DNA of 64,000 bases. Origin: Megascapheus bottae (taxonomy: Eukaryota; Chordata; Mammalia; Rodentia; Geomyidae). Positions 42,877-54,392 of this stretch are shown here, in pieces. The stretch lies in contig JANJXV010000020.1 in assembly GCA_024803745.1 (NCBI GenBank), forward strand, positions 20,190,777 to 20,254,776, written 5' to 3'. The notes beneath the pieces were generated by a model. It saw only the letters and a list, made by a program, of their open reading frames with translations, ran no database searches and was not told the origin of the DNA. The position numbers were made by a program, and so were the translations under genes. Position 1 is the first letter of the stretch; every line of letters begins with the position of its first letter.

Positions 42877-43481
42877 ATTTTAATATTTTTATTGTAATTA
42901 ATAAAAGGATTACATGATATTTGCCAGATAGAAGGTGCATTAATTCACATATATTGATACCCTTTCACATGTCTTGGTCCCCATTACTCTCCCCTCCACC
43001 TCCTCCTCCGTCTTGGTTTTTCCCCCTTCCCTATCCAATTTCAAATAACCAAATACAAATAAATCCAATATATCAGATAACAAAGTGAGATACTATAACA
43101 ATATGAGATAACCAAGGGACAGCAAAAGAGATGAGAGATAACATAGTACATTAAGAGTAACAATCATTCATTATATGGCTTTTGTTTCAATATCCTGGAG
43201 GTCCTTTCAATTAGCTTCATACTATATGGCCTTATGTATCAAGGTTTTGGTCTATTGCAGATCTCTGGTTAGTAGAGCCCAAGGTTTCTACTGATTATGA
43301 CAAATGAGGGAAACCATTGAGCCTAAGTTCCTTTGAGTCTGGCTTACTTCACTTAATATGATTTTTTCTAAGTCTTTGCATTTCCTAACAAATGGGGCGA
43401 TGTCATTCTTTCTGACAGCAGCATAGAATTCCATTGTGTACAAATACCACAACTTGTTGATCCACTCATCAACTGAGGGAC
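42877..43481 (-). mobile_element. LINE-1, 5'-truncated to 0.6 kb, with 24-bp target-site duplication
   Basis: The antisense LINE-1 3'UTR and last ORF2 codons, the same segment as 33046-33640. It is bracketed by a perfect 24-bp direct repeat (42853-42876 and 43482-43505), which marks a complete retrotransposition event. The 5' truncation falls in the ORF2 C-terminal region. Because the duplication is perfect, this insertion is probably among the younger ones here. Confidence 0.93.
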
Positions 43482-43716
43482 ATCATAAGCTAGAAAAAAT
43501 ATTCTTAACTAAATAAAAATGAAAATGTTTTTGGACAACACAAGCACATTCAAAATTACCCTTCACACAACAAGTTATGGCAAATCCAGTCATAATGTTG
43601 AGTGTATGGATATGAAAATAGAATCTCAGAGCAATAGTCAAATTGAGAGAAAAGAGGCAAAATGATAGAAGGGATGACAATGGTAAATCATACCACTTCT
43701 TACAGATGGACTATAA

Positions 43717-43744
43717 GCGCGTACGCGCACGGGCGTGTGTGTGG
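43717..43744. repeat. GC-rich alternating purine-pyrimidine patch
   Basis: The stretch gcgcgtacgcgcac then gggcgtgtgtgtgg holds six CpGs within about 20 bases, in an intron that is otherwise CpG-poor. It is likely a mutated GT/GC dinucleotide repeat with Z-DNA potential. Confidence 0.75.
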
Positions 43745-43772
43745 AGGGGGGTTTATAGAATCAGTGCATTTA

Positions 43773-46071
43773 GGTGAAAATCTAAAGCTATTCCCTCTAA
43801 ACTCAGAAACGAGACAAGGATGCCTACTCTCTCCACTCCTCTTTAACATAGTATTAGAATTCCTAGCCAGTGCAATAAGGCAGGAAGCAAGCATAAAGGG
43901 AATCCAAGTAGGGAAAGAGGAAGTAAAACTATCCCTCTTTGCAGATGACATGATTCCATATCTAAAGAATCCTATAGACTCTACTCCCAAGCTCCTTGAG
44001 CTGATTCAAAACTTTGGAAGGGTAGCAGGCTATAAAATTAACCCTTACTCTAACAGTGAGAGGAACGAGGCAATAATCAGGAAAGCAACTCCTTTCACAA
44101 TAGCCTCAAAGAAAATAAAGTACCTAGGAATTAGCTTAACTAAGAATGGAAAGGAACTTTTTGATGAAAACTTTAAAACCCTAAAAAAGGAAATTAAAGC
44201 AGAACTAAGGAAATGGAAAAACCTCCCATGCTCCTGGATTGAAAGAATCAACATTGTGAAAATGACAATCTTGCCAAGGGCTATCTACAAATTCAATGCA
44301 ATACCCATCAACATCCCAATGACATTCTTTAAAGAAATAGAAGAGGCAATTCAAAATTTCATATGGAATAATAAAAGACCCCGTATAGCAAAAACACTTC
44401 TTAGCAGAAAGAACAGCGCCAGAGGAATTTCAATTCCAAATTTTAGACTCTATTACAGGGCTATAATTATCAAAGCAGCTTGGTACTGGCACAAGAGCAG
44501 GCCTGAAGACCAATGGAATGGAACTGAGAACCCAGATATTAAACCACAGACCTATGGCCACCTAATCTTGGACAAGGGAGCCAAAAAAATAGAATGGAAG
44601 AAAGACAGCCTCTTCAACAAGTTGTGCTGGCAGAACTGGTTAAGCACCTGCAGAAAACTAAAGTTGGATCCTTCTTTGTAACCCTGCACTAGAATTAACT
44701 CCAAATGGATCAAAGACCTGGAGGTAAAAGCTGACACACTGAAAACTTTACAAGAAGGAATAGGAGATACACTAGGCCTCCTTGGGACAGGTCGAAACTT
44801 TCTTAATAAGGACCAAGAATCACAACAAATCAGAGAAAGGCTGGATAAGTGGGACTGCATTAAACTGCAGAGCTTTTGTATGGCAAAGGACATAGCTAGT
44901 AAATCAATTAGCAAGCCTACAGAGTGGGAGAAGATCTTCACCAACCAAACAATGGACAAAGGCCTCATATCTAAAATATATCAACAGCTCAAAAAATTGA
45001 ATCACTCCAAAACTAATCTCCAAAGTAACAACCATCCCATTAAAAATGGGCCAAAGACTTAAAGAGAGTCTTCTCTGAAGAAGAAACAAAAATGGCCTAT
45101 AGACACATGAAGAAATGCTCAACATCTCTGGTCATAAAAGAAATGCAAATCAAAACAACTCTAAGATTCCACCTCACTCCAGTTAGAATGGCCAGGATCA
45201 GGAAAACTAATAACAACAGATGCTGGAGGGGATTTGGCCAGGGAGGATCACTACTACACTGTTGGTGGGAGTGCAAACTCATTCAACCACTATGGAAAGC
45301 AGTATAGCAGTGCCTCAAAAGGCTAAACATAGAACTCCCCTAGGACCCAGCAATTCCACTACTTGGCATTTACCCAACCATCCAGAAACTAGGGCATACT
45401 AAATCCACTAGCACAACAATGTTCATTGCAGCATTATTCACTACAGCAAAGATATGGAACCAACCTAGATGTCCCTCCGTTGATGAGTGGATCAACAAGT
45501 TGTGATATTTGTACACAATGGAATTCTATGCTGCTGTCAGAAAAAACAACATCGTCCCATTTGTTAGGAAATGCAAAGACATAAAAAAGTCATATTAAGT
45601 GAAGTAAGCAAGACTCAAAGGAAGATAGGCTCAATGGTTTCCCTCATTTGTCATAATCAATAGAAACCTTGGGCTCTAGTAGCAGAGATCTGCAATAGAG
45701 CAAAACCTTGATACATAACGCCATATAATTGAAAGGACCTCCAGGGTATTGAAACAGAAGCCATATAATGAATGATTGTTGTCCTTAATGTACTATGTTG
45801 TCTCTCATCTCCTTTGCTGTCCCTTGGGTATCTCATATTGTTACAGTACCTCACTTTGTTAGCTGATATATTGAATTTATTTGTATTTGGTTATTTGAAA
45901 TTTGATAGGGAAGGGGGGAAAACCAATAGGGGGGGCGGTGTGGGGGAGGGTAAAGGGAACCAAGACATGTGAAAGGGTGTCAATGTATGTGAATTAATGC
46001 ACCTTCTATCTGGCAAATATCATGTAATCCTTTTATTAATTACAATAAAAATAGACAAAAATAGATAAAAA
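43773..46071 (+). mobile_element. LINE-1, 5'-truncated, 2.3 kb, sense, ORF2 broken
   Basis: Begins inside the ORF2 reverse-transcriptase domain. The motif [15 protein letters not shown] precedes the catalytic FADDM (43938-43952). The rest of ORF2 and the 3'UTR follow, with an A-rich tail. Flanking 16-bp repeats match at 14 positions (43757-43772 and 46072-46087). Comparison with the antisense copy shows a nonsense codon TAA at 44679-44681, a one-base loss in the A run 45042-45046, and further stops at 45305-45307, 45341-45343 and 45503-45505. It is inactive and older than the 33-kb copy. Confidence 0.94.
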
Positions 46072-46649
46072 AGAATCAATGAATTTAATTTTGGAGAGCT
46101 TTTTCAAATAGAGAAGGAAGATACAATTCCCATACTGAAAACAGGGGAATTTGATGGGAAAATAGATACATTCTAACAGAAAATACAAAAGCAATTACTC
46201 AACAATAAACAGATATTCAACTCAAAATATGTAAATTTAAAACTCATCTTTCTTTTCTTCTTTCATATTAATAATAAACTAGTGGTGAAAACAATGTCTG
46301 GTAGGATTGTCAATGCAGTAAATAATGATGGCAAAATTCCTAACACTAAGTGTTCAGGGCAAGTCTAAACTGATCCAGTGTTTCTGAAAGATAATATAGC
46401 GATATATATAAAACACATTTTATGAAGCCTAATTTACACCAAATTGCACTTTTCATATTTTCTTTAGCTCCAGGAAATAATTGCACAGTGTAACCCTTCA
46501 TGAAATACTGTCCATATCATGAGAGTGGTAATAATGAGAAAAATATAAAATAATTCAAGTTACATTAACAGGTCCCAGTTATACTGAACAGTCTTGATTC
46601 CATCTCTTAATGGTCTCAATGTGTGTGTGCATGTGCATATGTGTGTGTA

Positions 46650-46738
46650 TGCATAGTGCGAGAAAATGAACCCAGGGTCTTGTTTCTGCTCAATAGGCAT
46701 TCTATCACATAAACATGGCCATAATCCCACTCCTTCTA
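46650..46738 (-). mobile_element. ID-like SINE monomer, antisense, old
   Basis: Contains gaacccagggtcttgtttct, gcattctatcacataaac and ccataatcccactcc, an antisense ID pattern. Confidence 0.5.
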
Positions 46739-46753
46739 AAGGTTTCACCAGTT

Positions 46754-46960
46754 CTATTTATTTATTTATTTTTTGCCAGTCCTGTGCTTGAGCTCAGGGC
46801 CTGAGCACTGTCCTTGGACTTTCTCAAGGCTAGAGCTCTACCACTTGAGCCTCATCACCACTTCCGGCTTTTTTCTATGTATGTGGTACTGAGGAATCGA
46901 ACCCGGGTCTTCATGCATGCTAGGCAAGCACTTTAACCACTAGGCCAAACTCCCGGCCCC
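46754..46960 (-). mobile_element. ID-like dimeric SINE, antisense, with target-site duplication
   Basis: A well-preserved copy. Flanking direct repeats are aggtttcaccagtt (46740-46753) and aggtttcaccaatt (46961-46974). The minus strand carries the ID head, B-box region and right monomer in order. Confidence 0.92.
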
Positions 46961-47564
46961 AGGTTTCACCAATTTTAATATCATTACACTAGGGAAATAA
47001 ACCACAACATAAATTTTGGTGGGCTCAATAGACGGATACCACAGCAACAGTAGAGAAACAGATGGCTTTTGTTTTGATATGAGTGAAGGTCTTTATTAAT
47101 AGATCTTAAGTAAACTCGGGTCTAATATTTGTGCAAGGGAGTTGATAATGTTCTTTTTCTTATTACATGCCTAGGTCAAGAGAAGTAAAAGTATTTTGCA
47201 TGTATACCTACATACAACTGTACTAAAATAAATTATATATTACATGCTCACATATATGCATATTATATGGTGTGACATCCAATATTAAACTTACATAATG
47301 AAATGTTTGATTTCTTGGCAATGGGAATGAAAATAAGATTTTTCTTTTAAGGGAAGGGAAGAAAAAAGTCACTTTTATTCATTGAACTTTTAAAAAATTA
47401 TTTTACTATTGGGGTAATGTACACAGGGATATATTGTATGGAAGAATAAGGGGCATTATGTATTCTAGAAAATTAATAGAAATTTTAGTGAACTTTGAGA
47501 TCTTAAGGAGATTATTTAAAGGTGTTATTGAGAATCCCTTCAACTACAGCATACTTCCTTTCTC

Positions 47565-47862
47565 CTTTCCTAATTAACTGAGAGTGAACTCAGGGCCTTC
47601 TGTGTGTTAGGCAGGCATTCTGTCTCTTGAGTAATGTTCCCAGGATTCCTTACTAACAGCCATTTATTGAGATAGAGTCTTGCTTCTTCGCCATCACATT
47701 GAGACTCTGATCCTCCTATTGATTATTTTCACCATAGGTGGAATGATACATATATTCCACCATGCATATTTTTTACTGGGACTATCCCAGAGCTTTGATG
47801 CCCCAAGATCAGTCTCTTGGGTAGTGAGGATGACAGGAATGAGCCAACACGCTTAGCTTAAT
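47565..47862 (-). mobile_element. Old composite SINE (B4-like), antisense
   Basis: An ID-like part (gtgaactcagggccttctgt, ggcaggcattctgtctcttg) is followed by a B1-like part (gaggatgacaggaatgagcc). Extra sequence lies between them, so it may be two nested elements. Confidence 0.5.
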
Positions 47863-48183
47863 CAAAATATGTATTCATACTATCAGAGACAAATCTTGTA
47901 GTTTAATGAGAAAATTATGTAATAATTTGGAAATGTACATTTTACAAAAATATATAAAATAGGCACAATCCTCTCTTGCTAAACAGAGTCCCTGTCATAG
48001 ATAATATAATCTATGGCTATTTAAGTCCTTTATGAACTTGTTCATATCCTTACACATGCTTTATATTATTTCTAGATTTCTGATCACATCTAATACAAGA
48101 AAAATGCTGTGTAAATAGTGGGTTTTTTGTTTAAGGTATAATAGCAAACTGTGTATATATTCAGTGCAAATACAATTTACTTT

Positions 48184-48535
48184 TTGTCAGTCACAGGGCC
48201 TGGGAGCTGTCCCTCCATATGATTAGTATCCATTTGTCCGACTACATGGAAGCTCTGTAAATTAGTAATTGTGTATTTTATTTCATGTCTTTACTCTGTT
48301 TCAGCAGTTTATATTAGGTACTGAACAAGTAAGCCTTGCATGATAAGTCATACATATAACCCCAGGCATATTTCTCTACCACTTGAGTCACAGGGCTGCG
48401 TCTGGTTTTCTGGTAGTTAACTGTAGGTAAGAGCCTCACAGACTTTTCTTCCCAGGCTGGCTTTGAACTGTGATCCTAATGTCTCATCTTCCTTAGTAGC
48501 TAGTATTACAGGCATGAGCCAATAGCACCTGGCAG
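48184..48535 (-). mobile_element. B1-like dimeric SINE interrupted by an older-looking segment
   Basis: The right-monomer end (tttgtcagtcacagggcctg, gggagctgtccctc at 48184-48215) and the rest (ctctaccacttgagtcacag, ggctggctttgaactgtgat, attacaggcatgagcc) flank about 150 bases related to 50.23-50.37 kb. See the separate finding. Confidence 0.7.
48245..48362 (+). repeat. Segment A, related to segment B at 50.2 kb
   Basis: Shares with 50229-50370, in order, gtgtat, tttactctgt, agcag, aggtactgaacaagtaa and a tacatataa-like end. The first part has the feel of an L2/MIR-type 3' end (approach to tactgaacaagtaa), but this is by eye. Confidence 0.55.
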
Positions 48536-48692
48536 CTAATGCAATCTTAATAGTAGCTTTGATCTGTGGTTTATTCTACAGATACAGAATCACAGACAGC
48601 TATTGAGAAAAACTGTATACATTTTTGTGTTTTTCTCTCAAGTTTTATGTTCTTGAATTGTCAGTAGAAAATTAATTCCAGGTGTACGAATT

Positions 48693-48808
48693 CGGAGGAG
48701 GGAGGGAGGGAGGGAGGGAGGAAGGAAAGAAGGAAGGAAGGAAGGAAGGAAGGAAGGAAGGAAGGAAGGAAGGAAGGAAGGAAGGAAGGAAGGAAGGAAG
48801 GAAGGAAG
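48693..48808. repeat. (GGGA)n-(GGAA)n purine tract
   Basis: GGGA units followed by about 20 GGAA units, purine on the + strand. Confidence 0.95.
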
Positions 48809-49637
48809 ATGAACTACTAAAGGAAAAAATATTCAACTTCTACCTCTCCCATCCTCCATGAAAAATTTTCTCAGATGTCTCAGTATTTTGGAATAGCTGT
48901 CATTTCTACATTTTTATATTGCTTATATTAATAATTTGTACATAATACCTAGTTGTTGAGTGATGAATTCAAAGATAATAAAAACTAAGACTCTTTCAAT
49001 AACTTCTAAACCTTATCTGTGAAATACACAATTTAGAATATAGTGAAGTCAATACCTCGAGTAATCAGAAATTAGAAAATATTGATACCTTTACAAATTC
49101 CTGTTTTTGTTTAAAATTCCTGAAGTAATGCATCAATACATTCTTTATTATTTAAGAAAACAAAACAAACAAGATTTTCTTAGGGTATTTGAATCAGCAC
49201 AATGCAATACTTAATAAAGATGCTACTAAATGATCTCTGTGTTCTCTCCCGAAAGGAGGAAAACATTTACGATGGCTGGTTAGTGCAGGGACAACAATCC
49301 TCCTGGTTTTATTTGTGAAAGAATTAAAGCCTGTGGGACTTCTTATCAATGAAAGCCAGCCTTCTACCCAGCGTCGGATTTTATATTAAGTGGAAAATAT
49401 TTAACCGACGCCTATACATCCATAGTTACAAAGTTTTGATATTACAAAATATAATTGTTAATAATCTAAGCCAGGGTTTTCTGGTTTCCAAAGGTCTTTA
49501 TTTCAGCATTACGTTTTGTATTGTGCCCTCCAACCTAGTGACATCCTTCAGTGTTGCCACATGGTACCTGTGACTGAACGATGCATTTCATTCGCATGTT
49601 GAAATGATGTGAATGAGATGCAATAGGCCTGTAATCC

Positions 49638-49639
<2 letters not shown>

Positions 49640-49711
<72 letters not shown>
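49640..49711. repeat. (GA)n microsatellite
   Basis: About 36 uninterrupted GA units. Frames reading RERERE or SLSLSL across it are artefacts. Confidence 0.97.
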
Positions 49712-49713
<2 letters not shown>

Positions 49714-50228
49714 GCAAACATGGAGGGAGGACAGCTATATGATCCGGGAGGTGTAGAAGTAGAATTAAGCAGCCGCCAGGCTCATAATCACAAGGTTAAC
49801 AGCTCCAGAAAGGAGGATGGGCAGACATGCCTGAGAAGTCCCAAGATGAAGCCGGCAACATCAGTTTGAACTTCTGAGAACCAACTTCTTATTTCCTTAG
49901 CAATTGAGATTGTGGACATTTGTCATAGTGACCCTTTATACCTAACAGACATTGTAGTGTGAGATCCATAATTCTGCACTAGAACATTCTGAGTCTGGCC
50001 TCTGGGAGAAATCCTTTGAGGAAGTGCTTTGTCATATCTCCTGTTATTCTCCTTATCAGACTCTGGTCTGAAACATATTATTCCAATTAGCTTTCTTACC
50101 TCAGCTGTCGTAGTTCTCCTACAAGGGTTAATCTAGGGTCATTTCCACACTGGGGAAATGTCCCACACTGTCATGTAATTAAAAATATCATGGTTACCTA
50201 TGTATGATTATTTATTATGCATCTCTCC

Positions 50229-50370
50229 AACTAAATTGAAGTTCCACAGTTAAGAGTTGTGTATCCTATTTTATGGTTTTACTCTGTCTCAAATTTTAGC
50301 AGTCTGAAGCAGAAAGAATAAAGGTACTGAACAAGTAAACCAGGCTTGGTGAGTTGTACCTATAATCCTA
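50229..50370 (+). repeat. Segment B, related to segment A at 48.25 kb
   Basis: An L2/MIR-like end (aaaggtactgaacaagtaaa) is directly followed by a B1-like head (accaggcttggtgagttgt, cctataatcctagatact). The same junction is recognisable in segment A. Confidence 0.55.
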
Positions 50371-50460
50371 GATACTTGGAAAACTCAGGTTCAAGGACCT
50401 AGAGTCTGAGATAATTTGTGAAAGGTAATAAAATCCTATCTTAAAACTAACGTTGAAAAA
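50338..50460 (+). mobile_element. Old B1-like monomer
   Basis: Contains the B1 head and core (cctataatcctagatacttg) and a tail region with aaaatcctatcttaaaact. No right monomer. Confidence 0.6.
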
Positions 50461-52084
50461 CTGAGGTGGGGAAAAGAAAACAAATATTGTCAAGATGTAG
50501 CACAAATATTAATCGTACTTGAGTAGAATGCACAAGGGCATAGTATCATTGCTGGAAAAATAATCCAACCAAAATAGCCCATGAATATACGGATATGTTT
50601 TCAAATATATCTCGATTCTATATGTTAAGTAGTTAGTGCTTCAGATGCATCAAATACCATACAGTATTATGTCTTAATATCACCTTGAAAGGAGCTGTGG
50701 TTATTCAGTTTACAGAAGTGTAACATATAAGTTAATCTCCCAGAGTTTCATGACTCATAAAACCACAAGGATTCAAGACTATATCTGCCTAATCACAGAG
50801 CCTGAGGTATTGCTCCATTGAACACTATTTTCAGCTTTAAATACTGATAAATGAAACATGTTCAAATATATTCCAAGCAAAATCCAGGCTTCTATATGTG
50901 ATAGAAAAATGTGAATATTTGTTATGCAATCAAAGAGAAGCTATGTTTTCTGCTATTGTACCCACAGACAGATATTGCATTTCAAAAATGTTTGAGTTAA
51001 TCCATTTACTTTCACACATGTATTACTATAGTGAAATCCATTAAGTGCATCTCATTTTCAATGGAAGCAGGCTCGATATTTTCTATAAAGGTTGAAATAC
51101 TAAGCACATTATTATTTCTCTGAAATTTTGACAGGCAGATATAATGCAGAGGTGATAAAGAAAAAAATCTATTTTATAGCTTCCAAAGAAAACACAAAAG
51201 TGAAAGTTTTCTTAATAACTGCATTGCTGAAGCTTCCTTAGAGAGGTTCAGGATGGACTTGAGAACTCTTAAGACATCCAATAAGCCTTCTCCACACATG
51301 ACTTTCTCAGGAAGGTCAGAATTCTGCTGGATGCTTGGTGCTTATTGAAGATTTCTTTTAAGAATTACAAAGAAGTAGCTTCTCTAGTCTCTTGTTTTAT
51401 GTTATGTGTAGATACTTGTTGGTTTCACCTTGGAGGAAATGTTCCAACTGTTTCCAAATCCATCATCCAGTAGATTACAAAATTAATAGAGAGGAGTTTG
51501 GGTGCTTGTTCCTTGCTGCTTGTCTTCCATACCTACTGTTGCTTTAATAATGTTTCTCTGATACTGGTCTCTTGAATAAAGAGTCAAGGAGATAATAGAC
51601 AGCAGGAATGGAGCGAGGATTTTGGTGAAGCTAAAGTTTTGCTTTACAGTTGGTGGAAAGATATCTAACAGAAAGGACTAGCATTTTCACCATTCTACAT
51701 GCTTTAAAGTTCTGACTGTGTAGCTGTAGTCCTTAAGACGGTATGTTGTTAATAAATGGTCATACAGATAGATGAGTAACATTCAATAGAGAACCTGGAA
51801 GGAGCCTACAATTAATACATGTGTACACTGTTATGCCCACTGTGAATCCCATAATTGATCAATGTCCTCAATGTATATATAATTGTAGTGTAGAAACAAT
51901 TCAGTGAAAAAAAGGTAGTTTTTGGAACAAACCTAGCTAATGCGAGTGAATATTCATTGACTAATAAAAGAAAAATCTTACTAAGTGTTTTACCTTGTGT
52001 CAACCTTAACTGAACATAAGCTGTGGACTTAATTCTACAATGCAAAAGTATGTAATGCTAGGTTTTTAAGAAAATTCAATATAA

Positions 52085-52195
52085 AAATAGGAAAGGATCT
52101 GATTCATAGCTCAGTGATAGAACACTTGTATAATATGGCAAGATCCTTAGTTCAAACTGCAATGCAAGAGAGAAACAAGGAAAAGAAAGACAAGG
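52085..52195 (+). mobile_element. ID-like SINE monomer with purine-rich tail
   Basis: The stretch gattcatagctcagtgatag (A-box region) and agttcaaactgcaat (B-box region) is followed by an A/G-rich tail. Confidence 0.55.
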
Positions 52196-52521
52196 TGGGA
52201 AGAAAGAAGGAAAGGGTGGGGGAAAGAGTGAAATTACTTGAGATATAGGACTATATAAGGGACACTTTGAATTGGAATCAAAACAACAAGCTGCAAAAGA
52301 AAGAAAAACAATACAGTTGATATCATCAAAGCTAAAATATCTCTGGGCCTAGGATTATGTCCTAGTAGAACATTTTTTTTCACATGGGAGCAACTCTGGA
52401 GTTGGTCCACAGCCACAAATCTAAAACAGGAGGAAACAAAGTGGAAGATCTGGGAATAGTGGCACATTGGTACAGTACCAACATTTGGGAGGCTGATAAA
52501 GAGGATTAAGAATTTGAGGCA

Positions 52522-52751
52522 TGATGGCACCATGCCTGTAATCCTAGCTACTCAAGAGGCTGAAATCTGAGGATCCAGGTTCAAAGCCAGCCTGGGTACA
52601 AAAGGACCTGAGACTCCTATCTCCAATTAACCACTAGAAAATGGGAAGTGGGACTTTGCTTAAGGGTAGGGCAATAGTAGCCTTGAGCTAAAGAGCTTAG
52701 GAACAGCACCCAGGCCAAGTTCAAGCCCCAAGACCCACCAAAAATAATAAT
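52522..52751 (+). mobile_element. B1-like dimeric SINE with target-site duplication
   Basis: Well preserved: catgcctgtaatcctagcta, tatctccaattaaccactag and agagcttaggaacagcaccc. Flanks aatttgaggca (52511-52521) and aattttgaggca (52752-52763) form the duplication. Confidence 0.92.
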
Positions 52752-53059
52752 AATTTTGAGGCAAGCCTAAGCTGTATCATGATACTTGGCCTGAAAATAA
52801 AAACATTTGTTCTGCAAAACTTTCTATTAAAAGAATGAATATTTAAACTGTCAATTCAGGAAAAGAAATTTTCCTTATTAGATAAATATATGAAAAACAA
52901 ATAGAAAGAAAGACAGAGAGATAAATCCTAGATATGAATGCATAGGAAGAAAAACCATATGATGAACTCATAAGAGCTATTAGCAAAAATATCTGAAGTG
53001 TGCAAAGACATGAAGAACAACCATTCTCTGAAGTATCTGTATAAATGGAAAATAAATGC

Positions 53060-53425
53060 ATTAATAGTAGTTCAACATTAGTGACAATTTTATTGAATTT
53101 CATATTAAACCTCATGAGATATCATTATTCCTATTAGGTTGTCTACAGAGTAAAAAAATCACATGTTGGAAAAAATACAGAGAAATCAAATTGATGCATT
53201 CATTACCAATGGGAATATAAAGTAGTGCAGTTGCTATTGGAAAGTTTAGTATTTTAGAAAAAAATGTGATTTAGAATATGAGACCACCACCCAGAGAAAC
53301 AAATGAAAAATATAGTAACAAACACATAAACACAAATATTTCTATCGCTAATAATACATCAAAAATACTTCTATAATGAGATGGGAAAAACAAGTAGATT
53401 AAGAAACTGTGATGATCCATAATAC
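53060..53425 (+). mobile_element. Old LINE-1 ORF2 fragment
   Basis: The sequence around aaacctcatgagatatcatt and ccaatgggaatataaagtag matches the usual C-terminal ORF2 region in degraded form. No open frame. Confidence 0.5.
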
Positions 53426-54162
53426 AAAAAACTACTGACAATGAAATTTAAAACAAACAAACAAACAAACCTTTATTACCATGCACAATACGAGGGAGGA
53501 TTCTCTGGAGATTTAGTCTGAGGGAAAAACTCAATGCTGATTTTCTTTCTAGACAGTTTTAAAATGACAACATTGTAGAAATGAAACAATCTCTTCAATA
53601 CAAGAGAGGAGGAATGGGTAAAGTAGCTATGAAGACAAGAGACAAGGCAGTGTGAAGAGAAATGTGGTAGGTAGAAACTCACTGGACACCATTTTCTCTG
53701 ACTTGACTAGATCAGTACAAACATTATAGCGATGCTAGAAAAATGTGACTAGGTAAAACAAGATAAACATAACAGAGTTATCTCTGTGTTATTACTTACA
53801 ATTGCATATTTATATTCAGTTACCTCAGAATACAATTCTACTTAAAATATGTATACTGTAAGCCATAAGGATAAATTTACAGATCACAAAATTGCATGTA
53901 CAAAAAGGAGAAATCTATTAAATAAAATTCTTAACAGTTTAGCTAAAGAACGAAAGGTATGCCTTAAGGGTAGTGTGTGATTGTAAAGTTATGTCTTAAG
54001 GGTAGTGTCTATAGTGTTGACAAGTGTGAGACCCTGATTTTAATCCCCAGAACTAGGGAGAAGTAAAAGGAAAAAGACATCCCATTTCATCCAAAGCATA
54101 CCCGTAAAAGAAGAAAATGACTAAGAGCACAAACACAAGAATTGAAAAATAAAATAAAACTA

Positions 54163-54392
54163 AACCAGGTATCAGTGTCTCACATCTTTAATCCCAGCTG
54201 CACAGAAGGCTAAGATCTGAGGACCACAATTCAAAGTCACCCCAGTTAGGAAAGTCAGTGAGACTCTCATTTAGAATTAACCACCAAAAAAGCTGAAAGT
54301 GGAGTTGTGGCTCAAGTGGTATGGCACTAACCTTGAAAAAGCTTAGGGACAGCACCCGGGATCTTATTTCAAACTCCAGGACTGGCACAAAT
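54163..54392 (+). mobile_element. B1-like dimeric SINE, sense
   Basis: Has ctcacatctttaatcccagc, gagactctcatttagaatta, and a right monomer gagttgtggctcaagtggta ending ccaggactggc. Confidence 0.85.

Noticed and set aside
43662..44681. Long open frame on the + strand as a host gene
   Set aside because: It is the LINE-1 ORF2 reverse-transcriptase region. Its first 37 or so codons are intron sequence read through by chance, and ORF2 is broken downstream.
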